Shown here piece by piece: positions 8,993 to 17,778 of a stretch of DNA of 64,000 nt. Location: positions 286,931 to 350,930 of the forward strand of contig JARLGZ010000030.1 of the NCBI GenBank assembly GCA_031292515.1, in the 5' to 3' direction. A program made the position numbers and the translations under genes. Position 1 is the stretch's first letter. Every line of letters begins with the position of its first letter. The notes under the pieces were generated by a model, which saw only the letters and a list, made by a program, of their open reading frames with translations, ran no database searches and was not told where the DNA came from. This DNA comes from Puia sp. (lineage in GTDB: Bacteria; Bacteroidota; Bacteroidia; Chitinophagales; Chitinophagaceae).

Positions 8993-10357
8993 ATGTCACA
9001 AGCTCTTATAGCCATATTAGATGTAGGTAAGACCAATAAGAAACTATTTCTCTTCGATCAGCAGTATAAGATGGTATGGGAGAAGGCATATGCCTTCCCG
9101 GAAACGAAGGATGAGGACGGGTATCCCTGCGAAGACCTGGAAAGGCTGAATCAGTGGGTGGGAGAGTCCTGCCGTGAGCTCAGGCAGGAAGCGGGGAACG
9201 CGGTTAAGGCCATCAATTTCTCGGCCTACGGGGCCAGTTTTGTCCATATCGGGGAAGACGGGCGGTCGGGCGGCCCCTTGTATAATTATCTGAAGCCGTA
9301 TCCTGCGGATCTGCAAAACCGGTTTTATCATGACTATGGAGGAGAGCCTACCTTCTCGATGCTGACGGCTTCACCCGTGCTTGGCAGCCTGAATTCCGGC
9401 ATGCAATTGTACCGGTTGAAAAAGCAGCGGGCGGAGTGGTATGAAGGTATCCGGTATTCCCTCCATTTGCCGCAGTATCTCAGCTACCTGCTGACGGGAC
9501 AAGCCTGTTCGGATATCACGAGTATCGGCTGTCATACCAACCTGTGGAATTTCCCTCAAAATAACTATCACGAATGGGTATACCGGGAAGGCATCATCGA
9601 GAAGCTGGCGCCGATTGCCGCTTCCGATAAAGTGTACCCTGCAAGGCAGCCCTGGGAAGGCATCGTCGCCGGCATAGGACTGCACGACAGTTCGGCAGCG
9701 ATGATCCCTTACCTCGAAAGTTACAGGGAGCCCTTTGTGCTGATCTCGACCGGGACCTGGTGTATCAGCATGAATCCCTTCAATGAGTCCCCCCTGACCC
9801 TCGCCGAGCTGCAAAAAGATTGTCTCTGCTATATGACCTACCAGGGACGGCCCGTTAAATCCTCCCGCCTGTTTGCCGGTTATGATCACGAGCAGCAGGT
9901 GAAGAGATTGGCGGACCGGTTTAATAAGTCTCCCGATTATTATAATACGGTTCTTTACAATCCCGCCAGGATCGTCCGGTTAAGACAGCGTTATGAACAA
10001 TTGGCCGATCCGGAAAAAGCTCCCCTCGTCCATGCTTCCGTCTTTGAGACCCGGGAATTGTCGGCTTTCGACAGCTACGAAGACGCCTATTGCCAGCTGA
10101 TCATGGACATCATGTCGCAGCAAGTGGCTTCCACGAATACCGTGTTGCAGGGCACGAAAGTGAAAAGGATTTTTGTCGATGGCGGATTCGGGAAGAATCC
10201 CGTCTATATGAACCTGTTGGCTTCGGCTTTCCCGCATATCGAAGTATTTGCCGCCTCCATCCCGCAGGCTTCTGCCATGGGCGCGGCCCTGGCCATCCAT
10301 CGCAGTTGGAATGATCAGCCCTTGCCGGGAGACCTCGTCGAGATCGTCCCGTTTTGA
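8993..10357 (+). CDS. rhaB: FGGY-family carbohydrate kinase, probable L-rhamnulokinase
   Basis: A 454-residue kinase of the FGGY/ASKHA fold. The N-terminal phosphate loop is IAILDVGKTNKKLFLFD (about 7-23), in a form (DVGKTNKK) typical of the Bacteroidota subgroup rather than E. coli RhaB. The second nucleotide-binding segment is FVDGGFGKNPVYMNLLAS (about 396-413), followed by ASAMGAAL. VLISTGTWCISMN (about 252-264) is the linker strand. By position between rhaI and the rhamnosidase gene it should phosphorylate L-rhamnulose to L-rhamnulose-1-phosphate in the cytoplasm. FGGY members cannot be assigned a sugar safely from sequence alone, and a fuculokinase role cannot be ruled out. The leader contains the 17-bp repeat tract. 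Confidence 0.8.
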   Translation: MSQALIAILDVGKTNKKLFLFDQQYKMVWEKAYAFPETKDEDGYPCEDLERLNQWVGESCRELRQEAGNAVKAINFSAYGASFVHIGEDGRSGGPLYNYLKPYPADLQNRFYHDYGGEPTFSMLTASPVLGSLNSGMQLYRLKKQRAEWYEGIRYSLHLPQYLSYLLTGQACSDITSIGCHTNLWNFPQNNYHEWVYREGIIEKLAPIAASDKVYPARQPWEGIVAGIGLHDSSAAMIPYLESYREPFVLISTGTWCISMNPFNESPLTLAELQKDCLCYMTYQGRPVKSSRLFAGYDHEQQVKRLADRFNKSPDYYNTVLYNPARIVRLRQRYEQLADPEKAPLVHASVFETRELSAFDSYEDAYCQLIMDIMSQQVASTNTVLQGTKVKRIFVDGGFGKNPVYMNLLASAFPHIEVFAASIPQASAMGAALAIHRSWNDQPLPGDLVEIVPF

Positions 10358-10431
10358 CGAAGCCGGAAGACATTTGCAGACCTGTGATGACGACCGCCGG
10401 TGACAGGGAAATAGAATATTTAACCGCATTT

Positions 10432-10457
10432 AAAGATTAATAGCAAAGATTAATAGC
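10432..10457 (+). repeat. 13-bp perfect tandem duplication before the rhamnosidase gene
   Basis: AAAGATTAATAGC occurs twice with no gap (10432-10444 and 10445-10457). It ends 8 bp before the ATG of the GH78 gene, in AT-rich sequence, where a ribosome-binding region or operator would lie. Confidence 0.8.
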
Positions 10458-10465
10458 ATATAACG

Positions 10466-13207
10466 ATGAAAAGAATACTACTCTCGTCGCTCCTGTTCAC
10501 CCTGGTGGTGATTTCGGCAGAAGCGCAGGTCCAGGTGGGCCATCTCCTTTGTGAGAACCTCGCGGATCCGATTAGCATCGATGCCGCGCAACCCCGTTTG
10601 AGCTGGCAACTGACCGGAGCCTCCCGTGGCCTGTTACAGACAGCTTACGAGATACGTGTCGGTACGGACAAAGGGGCTGTCGATAAAAAGGCCGTTTCCG
10701 GCAAGGAAGAGGGGCTCTCCTGGGCAAGCGGCAAGGTCTCTTCGGACCAGTCGGTACAGGTGTCTTATGGCGGTGCGGCCCTTCTGTCCGGACGACGCTA
10801 TTATTGGAAGGTCAGGGTCTGGGACAACAAGGGGAATGTGTCGGCCTGGAGCGAGCCGCATTTCTGGCAGATGGGTCTGCTGCAACCCACCGACTGGAAG
10901 GCTCAGTGGATCGAGCCGGGTTATGCGGAAGACCCTGTCCTGCGGCCCAGCCCTTTGTTCAGAAAACAATTTGCCCTTCATAAGAAATTGAAATCGGCTT
11001 TTGCGTATGTTACGGCGCACGGTTTGTATGAAGCCTTTTTGAATGGACGGCGGATCGGAGATCTCTGTCTGACGCCCGGTTGGACCAGCTATAACAAACG
11101 GCTGCAATACCAGGTCTACGATGTCAGCAGTCTCCTGAAAAACGGCGACAATGCCGTAGGGGTCATGCTGGGCAGCGGCTGGTACAGGGGTACGCTGGCC
11201 TGGCGCAACAACAATGATATTTATGGCAAGACCCTGGGTCTTCTGTTCCAGCTGGAACTGACTTATAGCGACGGGTCGACGGAAACGGTGAGTTCCGACG
11301 GCACCTGGAAGTCTTCGACTGGCGCCATCGTCTATTCGGAAATCTATAACGGAGAGATCGCAGATGCGCGGAAGGAGAAGAAGGGTTGGACCACTGCCTC
11401 GTATGACGATGCGGGATGGGCCGGCGTCAACACCCCCGGTCTTCCGACCGACAAGTTGGTCGCTACCTGGAACGAACCCGTTAGAAGGCATGAGGTGTTC
11501 TCCGCGCAGAAAATATTCAGGACCCCCGCCGGTGAACTGGTCGTCGATTTCGGCCAGAACCTGGTGGGATGGGTGCATCTCAGGGTGAGCGGTCAGGCGG
11601 GAGACTCCGTGAAACTCTATCATGCCGAAGTGTTGGACAAACGCGGGAATTTCTATACAGAGAATCTCCGGGCCGCCAAACAGGAAGACATCTATATCCT
11701 GAATGGTGGGGGGGTGGAGGATTTCGAGCCGCATTTCACCTGGCAGGGATTCCGTTATGTACGGGTGGTCGGGTTTCCCGGCGAGTTAAAACCGGAGAAC
11801 ATATCGGCCACGGCCATCTATTCGGATATGCCGCTCACGGGCAGCTTTACCTGCTCTTATCCCTTGCTGAACCAGCTTCAGCATAATATCGAGTGGGGGC
11901 AGAAAGGCAATTTTGTGGACGTGCCTACCGATTGCCCGCAACGCGACGAGCGCCTGGGATGGACCGGCGATGCGCAGGTCTTCTCCCGGACTGCCTCCTT
12001 CAACCGGCAGGTTGATAATTTCTTTGCGAAGTGGTTGCAAGATGTGGCAGCGGACCAATTTGCCAGTGGCGCGGTGCCACATGTAGTGCCTAATGTGCTC
12101 GGCAAGAATGACGGTGGTTCGGCGGGTTGGTCCGATGTGGCTACTATCGTGCCCTGGAATATGTACCTGGCCTATGGCGACAAGAAGATACTGGCAGCGC
12201 AGTACCCGAGCATGAAAGCCTGGATCGGGTTTATGGAAGCCAACAGCGATCACTATCTCTGGAACAAGGGCGGCCATTTTGGGGACTGGCTGTCTTATCA
12301 TCCCGAACGCGACCCGGGCCGGGCCGCCAATACCGATCAATACCTGATCGCGCAGGCTTTTTTTGCCTATTCGACACAGCTGGTCATCAATGCGGCCGGG
12401 GTATTGGGACAGGAAGAGGATGTGAAGAAGTATACGGCCCTGTTGCAGCATGTCAAAGAGGCCTTTCAAAAGGAATACGCGACACCGGGCGGGCGGATGA
12501 TCTCCAATACGCAGACGGCTTATGTGCTGGCCCTGCAATTCGATCTGCTGCCCGAAGAGGCAAGGCAGTCAGCCGCCCGGAGGCTGGTTGACAATATCAA
12601 AGATTATGACGATCACCTGACGACAGGGTTCCTGGGCACTCCCTATCTCTGTCATGTGCTGACCCGTTTCGGTTATAACGATCTCGCCTATAAGTTGCTG
12701 TTGCGGGATACTTATCCTTCCTGGCTCTATCCCGTAAAGATGGGGGCCACGACGATCTGGGAACGGTGGGACGGGCAGAAACCGGACAGCACCTTCGAAG
12801 ATGCCGGGATGAACTCTTTCAACCATTATGCGTACGGGGCCATCGGGGACTGGATGTATCGTGTCGCGGCGGGTATCGATACCTATGAGACGGATCCCGG
12901 GTATAGGAAGATCAGGATCATGCCGCATCCCGGTGAAAAGATAGACTATATGGACGCGAGCCTGCAGACTTACTATGGCCGCATCGTTTCGAACTGGAAA
13001 CGGGAGGCCGGGCAGCTTTTGCTCGACGTCGAGATCCCTGCCAATACGACCGCGGAGATCTACGTGCCGTCCCGGTCCGCCGATGCCGTCAAAGAAGGGG
13101 GGCTGCCGCTTTCGGGTCATGCCGGATACAAGGTCCTGAAACAGGAGGGGGGATATACGGTGATCGAAGCGGGTTCGGGAGTCTATCATTTTACGGCTGC
13201 CGAGTGA
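10466..13207 (+). CDS. Secreted alpha-L-rhamnosidase, GH78
   Basis: A 913-residue protein with signal peptide MKRILLSSLLFTLVVISAEA. The GH78 domain order is visible. A fibronectin-like N-terminal region is followed by the lectin-like N domain (RKQFALHKKLKSAFAYVTAH, GWYRGTLAWRNN). Next come the concanavalin-like domain (VDFGQNLVGWVHLRVSG, about 355-371), the (alpha/alpha)6 catalytic barrel with DCPQRDERLGWTGDAQVF (about 488-505, holding the general-acid region) and TTIWERWDG (about 767-775), and a C-terminal beta-sandwich. It releases terminal alpha-L-rhamnose outside the inner membrane, supplying RhaT. Length and motifs are normal for the family. The natural glycoside is unknown. Confidence 0.93.
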   Translation: MKRILLSSLLFTLVVISAEAQVQVGHLLCENLADPISIDAAQPRLSWQLTGASRGLLQTAYEIRVGTDKGAVDKKAVSGKEEGLSWASGKVSSDQSVQVSYGGAALLSGRRYYWKVRVWDNKGNVSAWSEPHFWQMGLLQPTDWKAQWIEPGYAEDPVLRPSPLFRKQFALHKKLKSAFAYVTAHGLYEAFLNGRRIGDLCLTPGWTSYNKRLQYQVYDVSSLLKNGDNAVGVMLGSGWYRGTLAWRNNNDIYGKTLGLLFQLELTYSDGSTETVSSDGTWKSSTGAIVYSEIYNGEIADARKEKKGWTTASYDDAGWAGVNTPGLPTDKLVATWNEPVRRHEVFSAQKIFRTPAGELVVDFGQNLVGWVHLRVSGQAGDSVKLYHAEVLDKRGNFYTENLRAAKQEDIYILNGGGVEDFEPHFTWQGFRYVRVVGFPGELKPENISATAIYSDMPLTGSFTCSYPLLNQLQHNIEWGQKGNFVDVPTDCPQRDERLGWTGDAQVFSRTASFNRQVDNFFAKWLQDVAADQFASGAVPHVVPNVLGKNDGGSAGWSDVATIVPWNMYLAYGDKKILAAQYPSMKAWIGFMEANSDHYLWNKGGHFGDWLSYHPERDPGRAANTDQYLIAQAFFAYSTQLVINAAGVLGQEEDVKKYTALLQHVKEAFQKEYATPGGRMISNTQTAYVLALQFDLLPEEARQSAARRLVDNIKDYDDHLTTGFLGTPYLCHVLTRFGYNDLAYKLLLRDTYPSWLYPVKMGATTIWERWDGQKPDSTFEDAGMNSFNHYAYGAIGDWMYRVAAGIDTYETDPGYRKIRIMPHPGEKIDYMDASLQTYYGRIVSNWKREAGQLLLDVEIPANTTAEIYVPSRSADAVKEGGLPLSGHAGYKVLKQEGGYTVIEAGSGVYHFTAAE

Positions 13208-13280
13208 TGGGCCTTTGAGCAATAACTTCGTTCATTTGTCGTAGCTTGCAGGATATTTTTTATAGCTATACTCTTTTACC

Positions 13281-14018
13281 ATGCGAATCGGTTTGTTTGT
13301 ACCCTGCTATGTAGACCAGTTCTATCCGCAAGTAGGGATTGCCACCCTGGAATTGCTTGAGAAGGCGGGTTGCGAAGTCGTCTATCCGGCGAGACAGACC
13401 TGCTGCGGCCAGCCGATGGCCAATTCGGGTTTTGAGCACCTGACGAAAGGGTGTAATGAGTTGTTCATCTCCAATTTTCATGAATTCGACTATATTGTGT
13501 CTCCCTCGGGCAGTTGCGTCCTGCATATCAAGGATCATCTGCACGACCCGGCGCGCGAAGCGGATGCCCTGAACGTCCGGGGTAAGATCTATGAGCTGGT
13601 GGAGTTCATGACCGATGTGCTGAAAATCGAAAAACTTGACGCCCGTTTCCCGCACAAAGTCAGCATTCACCAGAGCTGTCACGGTCAGCGCGGGCTGAAG
13701 CTGGCCCAGATGACGGAGCTTATGGCGCCGCCCTTCTCAAAGCCGGTGCAGTTGCTGAACCTGGTAGAGGGGATCGAACTGATCGGCCTGGACCGGCCCG
13801 ATGAATGCTGTGGTTTCGGGGGTACGTTCTGCGTGGCGGAGGAAGCCGTCTCCGTCAAGATGGGCAAAGACCGGGTCGCCGACCACCTGAAACATGGGAC
13901 GGAATATATCACGGCTGCCGATATGAGTTGCCTGATGCATCTCGAGGGGATCCTGCACAGGCAGAAAAGCAAGGTACAGGTGCGGCATATTGCGGAGATT
14001 TTGAATAGCCGGGAATAA
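13281..14018 (+). CDS. lutA: L-lactate oxidation Fe-S subunit LutA (YkgE)
   Basis: A 245-residue protein of the LutA/YkgE family with two CCG (cysteine-rich) domains. Visible motifs are RQTCCGQPMANSGF (about 38-51) and DECCGFGGTFCVAEE (about 174-188), which bind a [4Fe-4S] or related cluster. With LutB and LutC it forms the cytoplasmic flavin-independent L-lactate dehydrogenase that feeds electrons to the respiratory chain. It begins 73 bp after the rhamnosidase gene and 26 bp before lutB. L-lactate is the expected product of RhaEW, so the context is metabolically consistent. Confidence 0.92.
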   Translation: MRIGLFVPCYVDQFYPQVGIATLELLEKAGCEVVYPARQTCCGQPMANSGFEHLTKGCNELFISNFHEFDYIVSPSGSCVLHIKDHLHDPAREADALNVRGKIYELVEFMTDVLKIEKLDARFPHKVSIHQSCHGQRGLKLAQMTELMAPPFSKPVQLLNLVEGIELIGLDRPDECCGFGGTFCVAEEAVSVKMGKDRVADHLKHGTEYITAADMSCLMHLEGILHRQKSKVQVRHIAEILNSRE

Positions 14019-14044
14019 GGGAATAAGGCGAAAAATTTATAGGT

Positions 14045-15421
14045 ATGCACGAAAAGACAAAAGATCATGCCGCGTTGGCGGACCAGTTCAATAAGGACGA
14101 GCCGCGTGTCGACTGGCATGACGAGACGTTGTGGTGGGTGAGGCAGAAAAGGGACAAGGCTGCTCACCAGGTCCCCGATTGGGAGGTGCTCAGGAATACG
14201 GCTTCCGGCATCAAGGACAATGTGCTTTCGAATCTGGGAGCCTATCTCGAAAAATTTGAAGAGCAGGCAAGAAATAATGGCGTCACCGTGCATTGGGCCG
14301 CCGATGCCACGGAGCACAACCAGATCATCCATTCCCTGTTACAGCGGCATGGGGTGGACAAGATGGTGAAGAGCAAGTCGATGCTCACCGAGGAATGTCA
14401 TCTGAACGAGTACCTGAAGGAACAGGGGATAGAGGTAATCGATACGGATCTTGGGGAAAGGGTGGTACAGCTGGCGGGGGAGCCGCCCAGTCATATCGTG
14501 CTGCCCTGTATCCATAAAAAGAAAGAAGAAATCGGCGAGATTTTCCACGAGCATCTGGGGACGCCGGCGGGCAATGCGGATCCGCAGTTCCTGACCCATG
14601 CCGCGCGTCTGCATCTGCGGGAGAAATTCCTGACGCGACGGGTAGCCCTGACCGGTGTGAATTTTGCGATTGCGCAGACGGGGGAGTTCGTCGTCTGCAC
14701 CAACGAAGGAAATGCAGACATGGGGGCGCACCTGGCGGATGTTCATATCGCCTGTATGGGGATCGAAAAGATCATTCCCGAGCGAAAGCATCTGGGGGTT
14801 TTTCTGCGGTTGCTCACGCGGAGCGCCACGGGGCAGCCGATCACTACTTATTCCAGTCATTTCAGGAAGCCGCGTGCCGGACAGGAGATGCATATTGTCA
14901 TCGTCGATAATGGCCGCAGCATCCAGCTGGGCCGGAAGGACTTCCGGAACTCGCTGAAGTGTATCCGTTGCGCGGCCTGTATGAATACCTGCCCGGTCTA
15001 TCGCAGGAGTGGCGGCCACAGCTATCACACGGCGGTGGCCGGGCCCATCGGGTCGATCCTGGCGCCCAACCTGGATATGAAAAAGTATGCTGACCTCCCG
15101 TTCGCCTCCACCCTATGCGGTTCCTGTTCCAATGTCTGTCCCGTCAAGATCGATATTCACGAACAGCTTTATAAATGGCGGCAGGTGATTGTACAGGAAG
15201 GCAATGCGCCGGTGGCCAAGACGGCGGCGATGCAGGCGATGGACTTTGTCCTGTCGCATCCATCCGTGTATCGTACAGCCGGAAAGACCGGTCGCTGGTT
15301 CCTGCACAATGCGCCGTTTACGGTCAACAATGGATTGAATGCCTGGTACAAGCAGCGGGATATGCCGGCGGCTCCGCAGAAGTCGTTTGGGGAGTGGTAT
15401 AAGAAAAACAGGAAAGGATAA
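14045..15421 (+). CDS. lutB: L-lactate oxidation Fe-S subunit LutB (YkgF)
   Basis: A 458-residue protein with an N-terminal LUD domain (about 60-290; TNEGNADMGAHLADVHI near 219-235) and two ferredoxin-type cluster motifs, CIRCAACMNTCPVYRR (about 306-321) and CGSCSNVCPVKID (about 358-370). It ends in the C-terminal DUF3390-like tail. It is the electron-transfer subunit of the LutABC lactate dehydrogenase. Gene order lutA-lutB-lutC and short spacing (26 and 12 bp) indicate one operon. Confidence 0.92.
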   Translation: MHEKTKDHAALADQFNKDEPRVDWHDETLWWVRQKRDKAAHQVPDWEVLRNTASGIKDNVLSNLGAYLEKFEEQARNNGVTVHWAADATEHNQIIHSLLQRHGVDKMVKSKSMLTEECHLNEYLKEQGIEVIDTDLGERVVQLAGEPPSHIVLPCIHKKKEEIGEIFHEHLGTPAGNADPQFLTHAARLHLREKFLTRRVALTGVNFAIAQTGEFVVCTNEGNADMGAHLADVHIACMGIEKIIPERKHLGVFLRLLTRSATGQPITTYSSHFRKPRAGQEMHIVIVDNGRSIQLGRKDFRNSLKCIRCAACMNTCPVYRRSGGHSYHTAVAGPIGSILAPNLDMKKYADLPFASTLCGSCSNVCPVKIDIHEQLYKWRQVIVQEGNAPVAKTAAMQAMDFVLSHPSVYRTAGKTGRWFLHNAPFTVNNGLNAWYKQRDMPAAPQKSFGEWYKKNRKG

Positions 15422-15433
15422 TTGCATCAAGAT

Positions 15434-16048
15434 ATGAGTAGCCGGGAGAAAATATTATCAGCCATCAGGAGCAGTCAGCCCGCTTTCCGCGAATTGCCGG
15501 CTCTTCCCACCGGGCAGCCTGCCGCCCCGCAGGAATTGGCGGAGCGCTTTAGCAAGGTGCTGGAAGCGATCGGGGGCGCGGTTTATTTTGTTCCGGGTTT
15601 CGATGCCGTCGCAAAGATTCTAAAAGAGCTTCACCCGGGCGCAAAGAGGATCGTATCCGATTGCCCCGAGCTCGCCGCCCTGGCGGAGCGGCCTTCGGGC
15701 GAGGAAGACCCGCATAGCTTCGAGGACATCGACGTGACTGTTTTGCGTGCGCAGTTTGGCGTGGCTGAGAATGGCGCCTGCTGGATCACGGAGGAGCGGA
15801 TGATCGAAAGGGCTGTTCCGTTTATCTGTCAGCACCTGGCGCTGGTTATCGACAAGAAGGATATCGTCCCTTCCATGCATGAGGCCTATGACCGGATCGC
15901 CGGGGAGGTTTATGGATTCGGAACTTTTATTGCCGGTCCCTCCAAGACCGCCGATATCGAGCAGTCCCTGGTGTTGGGTGCGCATGGTCCCCGCAGCATG
16001 GTGGCGTTTGTGTTGGACATGGATGCACAGGATGCGGGATTTTATTGA
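15434..16048 (+). CDS. lutC: L-lactate oxidation subunit LutC (YkgG, LUD domain)
   Basis: A 204-residue LUD-domain protein, counted from ATG at 15434; a TTG 12 bp upstream directly abuts the lutB stop and is less likely. Conserved segments are VLRAQFGVAENGACWITEE (about 103-121), which holds the family's GxAETG-like region, and the C-terminal GPSKTADIEQSLVLGAHGPR (about 176-195). It is the third component of LutABC. It ends the rhamnose/lactate block; the next gene is an unrelated small regulator. Confidence 0.92.
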   Translation: MSSREKILSAIRSSQPAFRELPALPTGQPAAPQELAERFSKVLEAIGGAVYFVPGFDAVAKILKELHPGAKRIVSDCPELAALAERPSGEEDPHSFEDIDVTVLRAQFGVAENGACWITEERMIERAVPFICQHLALVIDKKDIVPSMHEAYDRIAGEVYGFGTFIAGPSKTADIEQSLVLGAHGPRSMVAFVLDMDAQDAGFY

Positions 16049-16089
16049 TAATCAACTAGTTGCATTGATCGGGGCAAACTTCATGGCCG

Positions 16090-16131
16090 GTTATAACTTA
16101 TGGGATGTTATAACATGAAAATTGTTATAAC
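16090..16131. promoter_or_regulatory. Triple GTTATAAC palindrome array, probable operator
   Basis: The perfect 8-bp palindrome GTTATAAC occurs at 16090-16097, 16107-16114 and 16124-16131, with start-to-start distance exactly 17 bp. The first and third copies share the longer word GTTATAACTTAT. The array ends 19 bp before the start codon of the MazE/AbrB-like gene. MazE-family antitoxins repress their own operons by binding palindromes, so autoregulation is the likely role (inference). Confidence 0.7.
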
Positions 16132-16150
16132 TTATATCAAGTCCCACGAC

Positions 16151-16447
16151 ATGAGTAAAGCTTCTGTGACTTCCAGGACGACGATTAGAAGAATAGGCAA
16201 TTCGAAGGGTATCATTCTTGCTAACAGCCTCTTATCCTCATTAAGCCTGGAAGAAGGCAGCGAGGTGGAAATCAGGTTGAGTGGATCAGGTATTCATTTG
16301 GTCCCCGTGACCAAAATGCGTGAAATCAATACGGATCTTTCGACCTGGGGCTCACAATATAAAACTGCTATTAGAAAAGGGCAGAAACCAGAGAGGGATC
16401 TTTTTGATGGAATGACGAATGAATTTGACGACACAGACTGGACGTAA
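16151..16447 (+). CDS. MazE/AbrB-family antitoxin-like DNA-binding protein without a toxin partner
   Basis: A 98-residue protein, MSKASVTSRTTIRRIGNSKG onward. The RRIGNSKGIILANSLL segment (about 13-28) is the swapped-hairpin AbrB/MazE DNA-binding fold. The acidic C-terminus NEFDDTDWT resembles the toxin-neutralising tail of MazE (FDxxxW). In-frame starts upstream (16100, 16115) lie inside the palindrome array, so ATG at 16151 is preferred. No MazF/PemK or other toxin gene follows. The next gene is on the other strand, and the 120 bp between hold only a 28-codon frame without recognisable similarity. It may be an orphan regulator or a toxin-antitoxin remnant. Confidence 0.78.
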   Translation: MSKASVTSRTTIRRIGNSKGIILANSLLSSLSLEEGSEVEIRLSGSGIHLVPVTKMREINTDLSTWGSQYKTAIRKGQKPERDLFDGMTNEFDDTDWT

Positions 16448-16571
16448 TAAAAAAAGCTTATGACGAAAAGACTTGGCGTCATCGACAAATCTTCTTCTTC
16501 AAAAATTCTTCTCGTGCTTCAAACAATGTTCTCGCAAAAAAAATGAAAACTTCATCTTTGACAAATTTTCC

Positions 16572-17606
16572 CTAATAAAACCGCGGTGGTGGATTCAGCT
16601 TCGTGTCCTGCCGTTGGTGCCAGTAAGGATAGACGAGTGGTTTGTCGCTGGCGGCATCCAGTTTTTTCACCTGTTCGATGGTCAGGTTCCAGCCGATGGC
16701 CCCGAGATTCTGTTTTAGCTGTTCCTCGTTGCGTGCGCCGACGACGATATTGGAGATCGTAGGCCGCTGCAGCAACCAGTTCAAGGCAATCTGCGGGACG
16801 GACTTGCCGGTCTCCGCGGCGATCTCGTCGAGGGCATCCACGATCTTATACAGTAAAGGCTCATCGGTCGCGGGTCCGTGCGCGCCGCCTTGCGTCATGC
16901 GGTTGTCTTTTGGCATCGGGGCGCCTCTTCTGAATTTTCCGCTCAGTCGGCCGGAAGAGAGCGGGCTCCATACGATCGTGCCGATTTTCTGGTCCAGGCC
17001 CAGCGGCATGAGTTCCCATTCGAATTCCCGGTCCAGCAGTGAATAGTAGGCCTGGTGGGCGATATATTTCGACCAGCCGTATCTCTCGGAGACGGACAGG
17101 GATTTCATGAGATGCCATCCCGAGAAGTTCGAACAGGCGATATAGCGGACCTTGCCGCTGTTAATGAGGTTGTCCAGCGCTTTCAGCGTCTCTTCTACCG
17201 GGGTATTGCCGTCGAAACCGTGCATATGATAGATGTCGATATGATCGGTCTTCAACCGTCGCAGGCTGTCTTCGCATGATTTTACCAGGTGGAAACGTGA
17301 AGACCCGACGTCGTTCGGATCGTCGCTCATCCTGAAGGTAGCTTTTGTGGAAATCAACACTTTATTTCGCAGGCCACCGGCGAGCACCTGGCCCAGTATC
17401 TCCTCGGCCATGCCCCGGGAGTAAACGTCCGCCGTATCGAATAAGATCACACCTGCGTCCATGCAGATGTTCACGATACGCGCAGCCTCTTCTACCTGGG
17501 TATTGCCCCAGGCCTTAAAAAATTCGTTGCCTCCCCCAAAGGTGGCCGTTCCAAAACTCAATACCGGAACCTGCAGTCCCGATCCGCCAAGCTGTCTGTA
17601 TTCCAT
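16572..17606 (-). CDS. Aldo/keto reductase
   Basis: A 344-residue NADP-dependent aldo/keto reductase. The catalytic tetrad can be placed: Asp and Tyr in LFDTADVYSRGMAEEI (about 54-69), Lys in ISTKATF (about 85-91) and His in YHMHGFD (about 125-131). The cofactor-binding C-terminal part includes TIVWSPLSSGRLSGKFRRG and NIVVGARNEEQLKQN. The protein belongs to the Tas/YdjG-like branch, which reduces small aldehydes and ketones, so its substrate is not predictable. It converges on the MazE-like gene. Upstream, a 10-bp direct repeat (17621-17643) lies in its promoter region. Confidence 0.88.
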   Translation of the reverse strand: MEYRQLGGSGLQVPVLSFGTATFGGGNEFFKAWGNTQVEEAARIVNICMDAGVILFDTADVYSRGMAEEILGQVLAGGLRNKVLISTKATFRMSDDPNDVGSSRFHLVKSCEDSLRRLKTDHIDIYHMHGFDGNTPVEETLKALDNLINSGKVRYIACSNFSGWHLMKSLSVSERYGWSKYIAHQAYYSLLDREFEWELMPLGLDQKIGTIVWSPLSSGRLSGKFRRGAPMPKDNRMTQGGAHGPATDEPLLYKIVDALDEIAAETGKSVPQIALNWLLQRPTISNIVVGARNEEQLKQNLGAIGWNLTIEQVKKLDAASDKPLVYPYWHQRQDTKLNPPPRFY

Positions 17607-17620
17607 ATTCCTCTTATTTG

Positions 17621-17643
17621 TAATGTTATGTGGTAATGTTATG
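17621..17643 (-). repeat. Direct repeat in the aldo/keto reductase promoter region
   Basis: TAATGTTATG occurs at 17621-17630 and again at 17634-17643, starting 15 bp upstream of the start codon at 17606. It could be a duplicated operator half-site or a small slippage duplication. Confidence 0.5.
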
Positions 17644-17778
17644 TCCGGAAATTAACTTAAAAACGGATGCTTTTGTTCGGCAGATGGAAATTTCTAAGGA
17701 TTATGTGGAATTCTGTAAGGGATTCTTGGGGGTTGGTGGGGATGGCGTCTATGGGAATTTGAGCGGGGCGGTATCCGT

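Noticed and set aside
16460..16546. 28-codon frame after the MazE-like gene as a possible toxin
   Set aside because: Too short for MazF/PemK, no similarity to toxin motifs, and lysine/serine low complexity.
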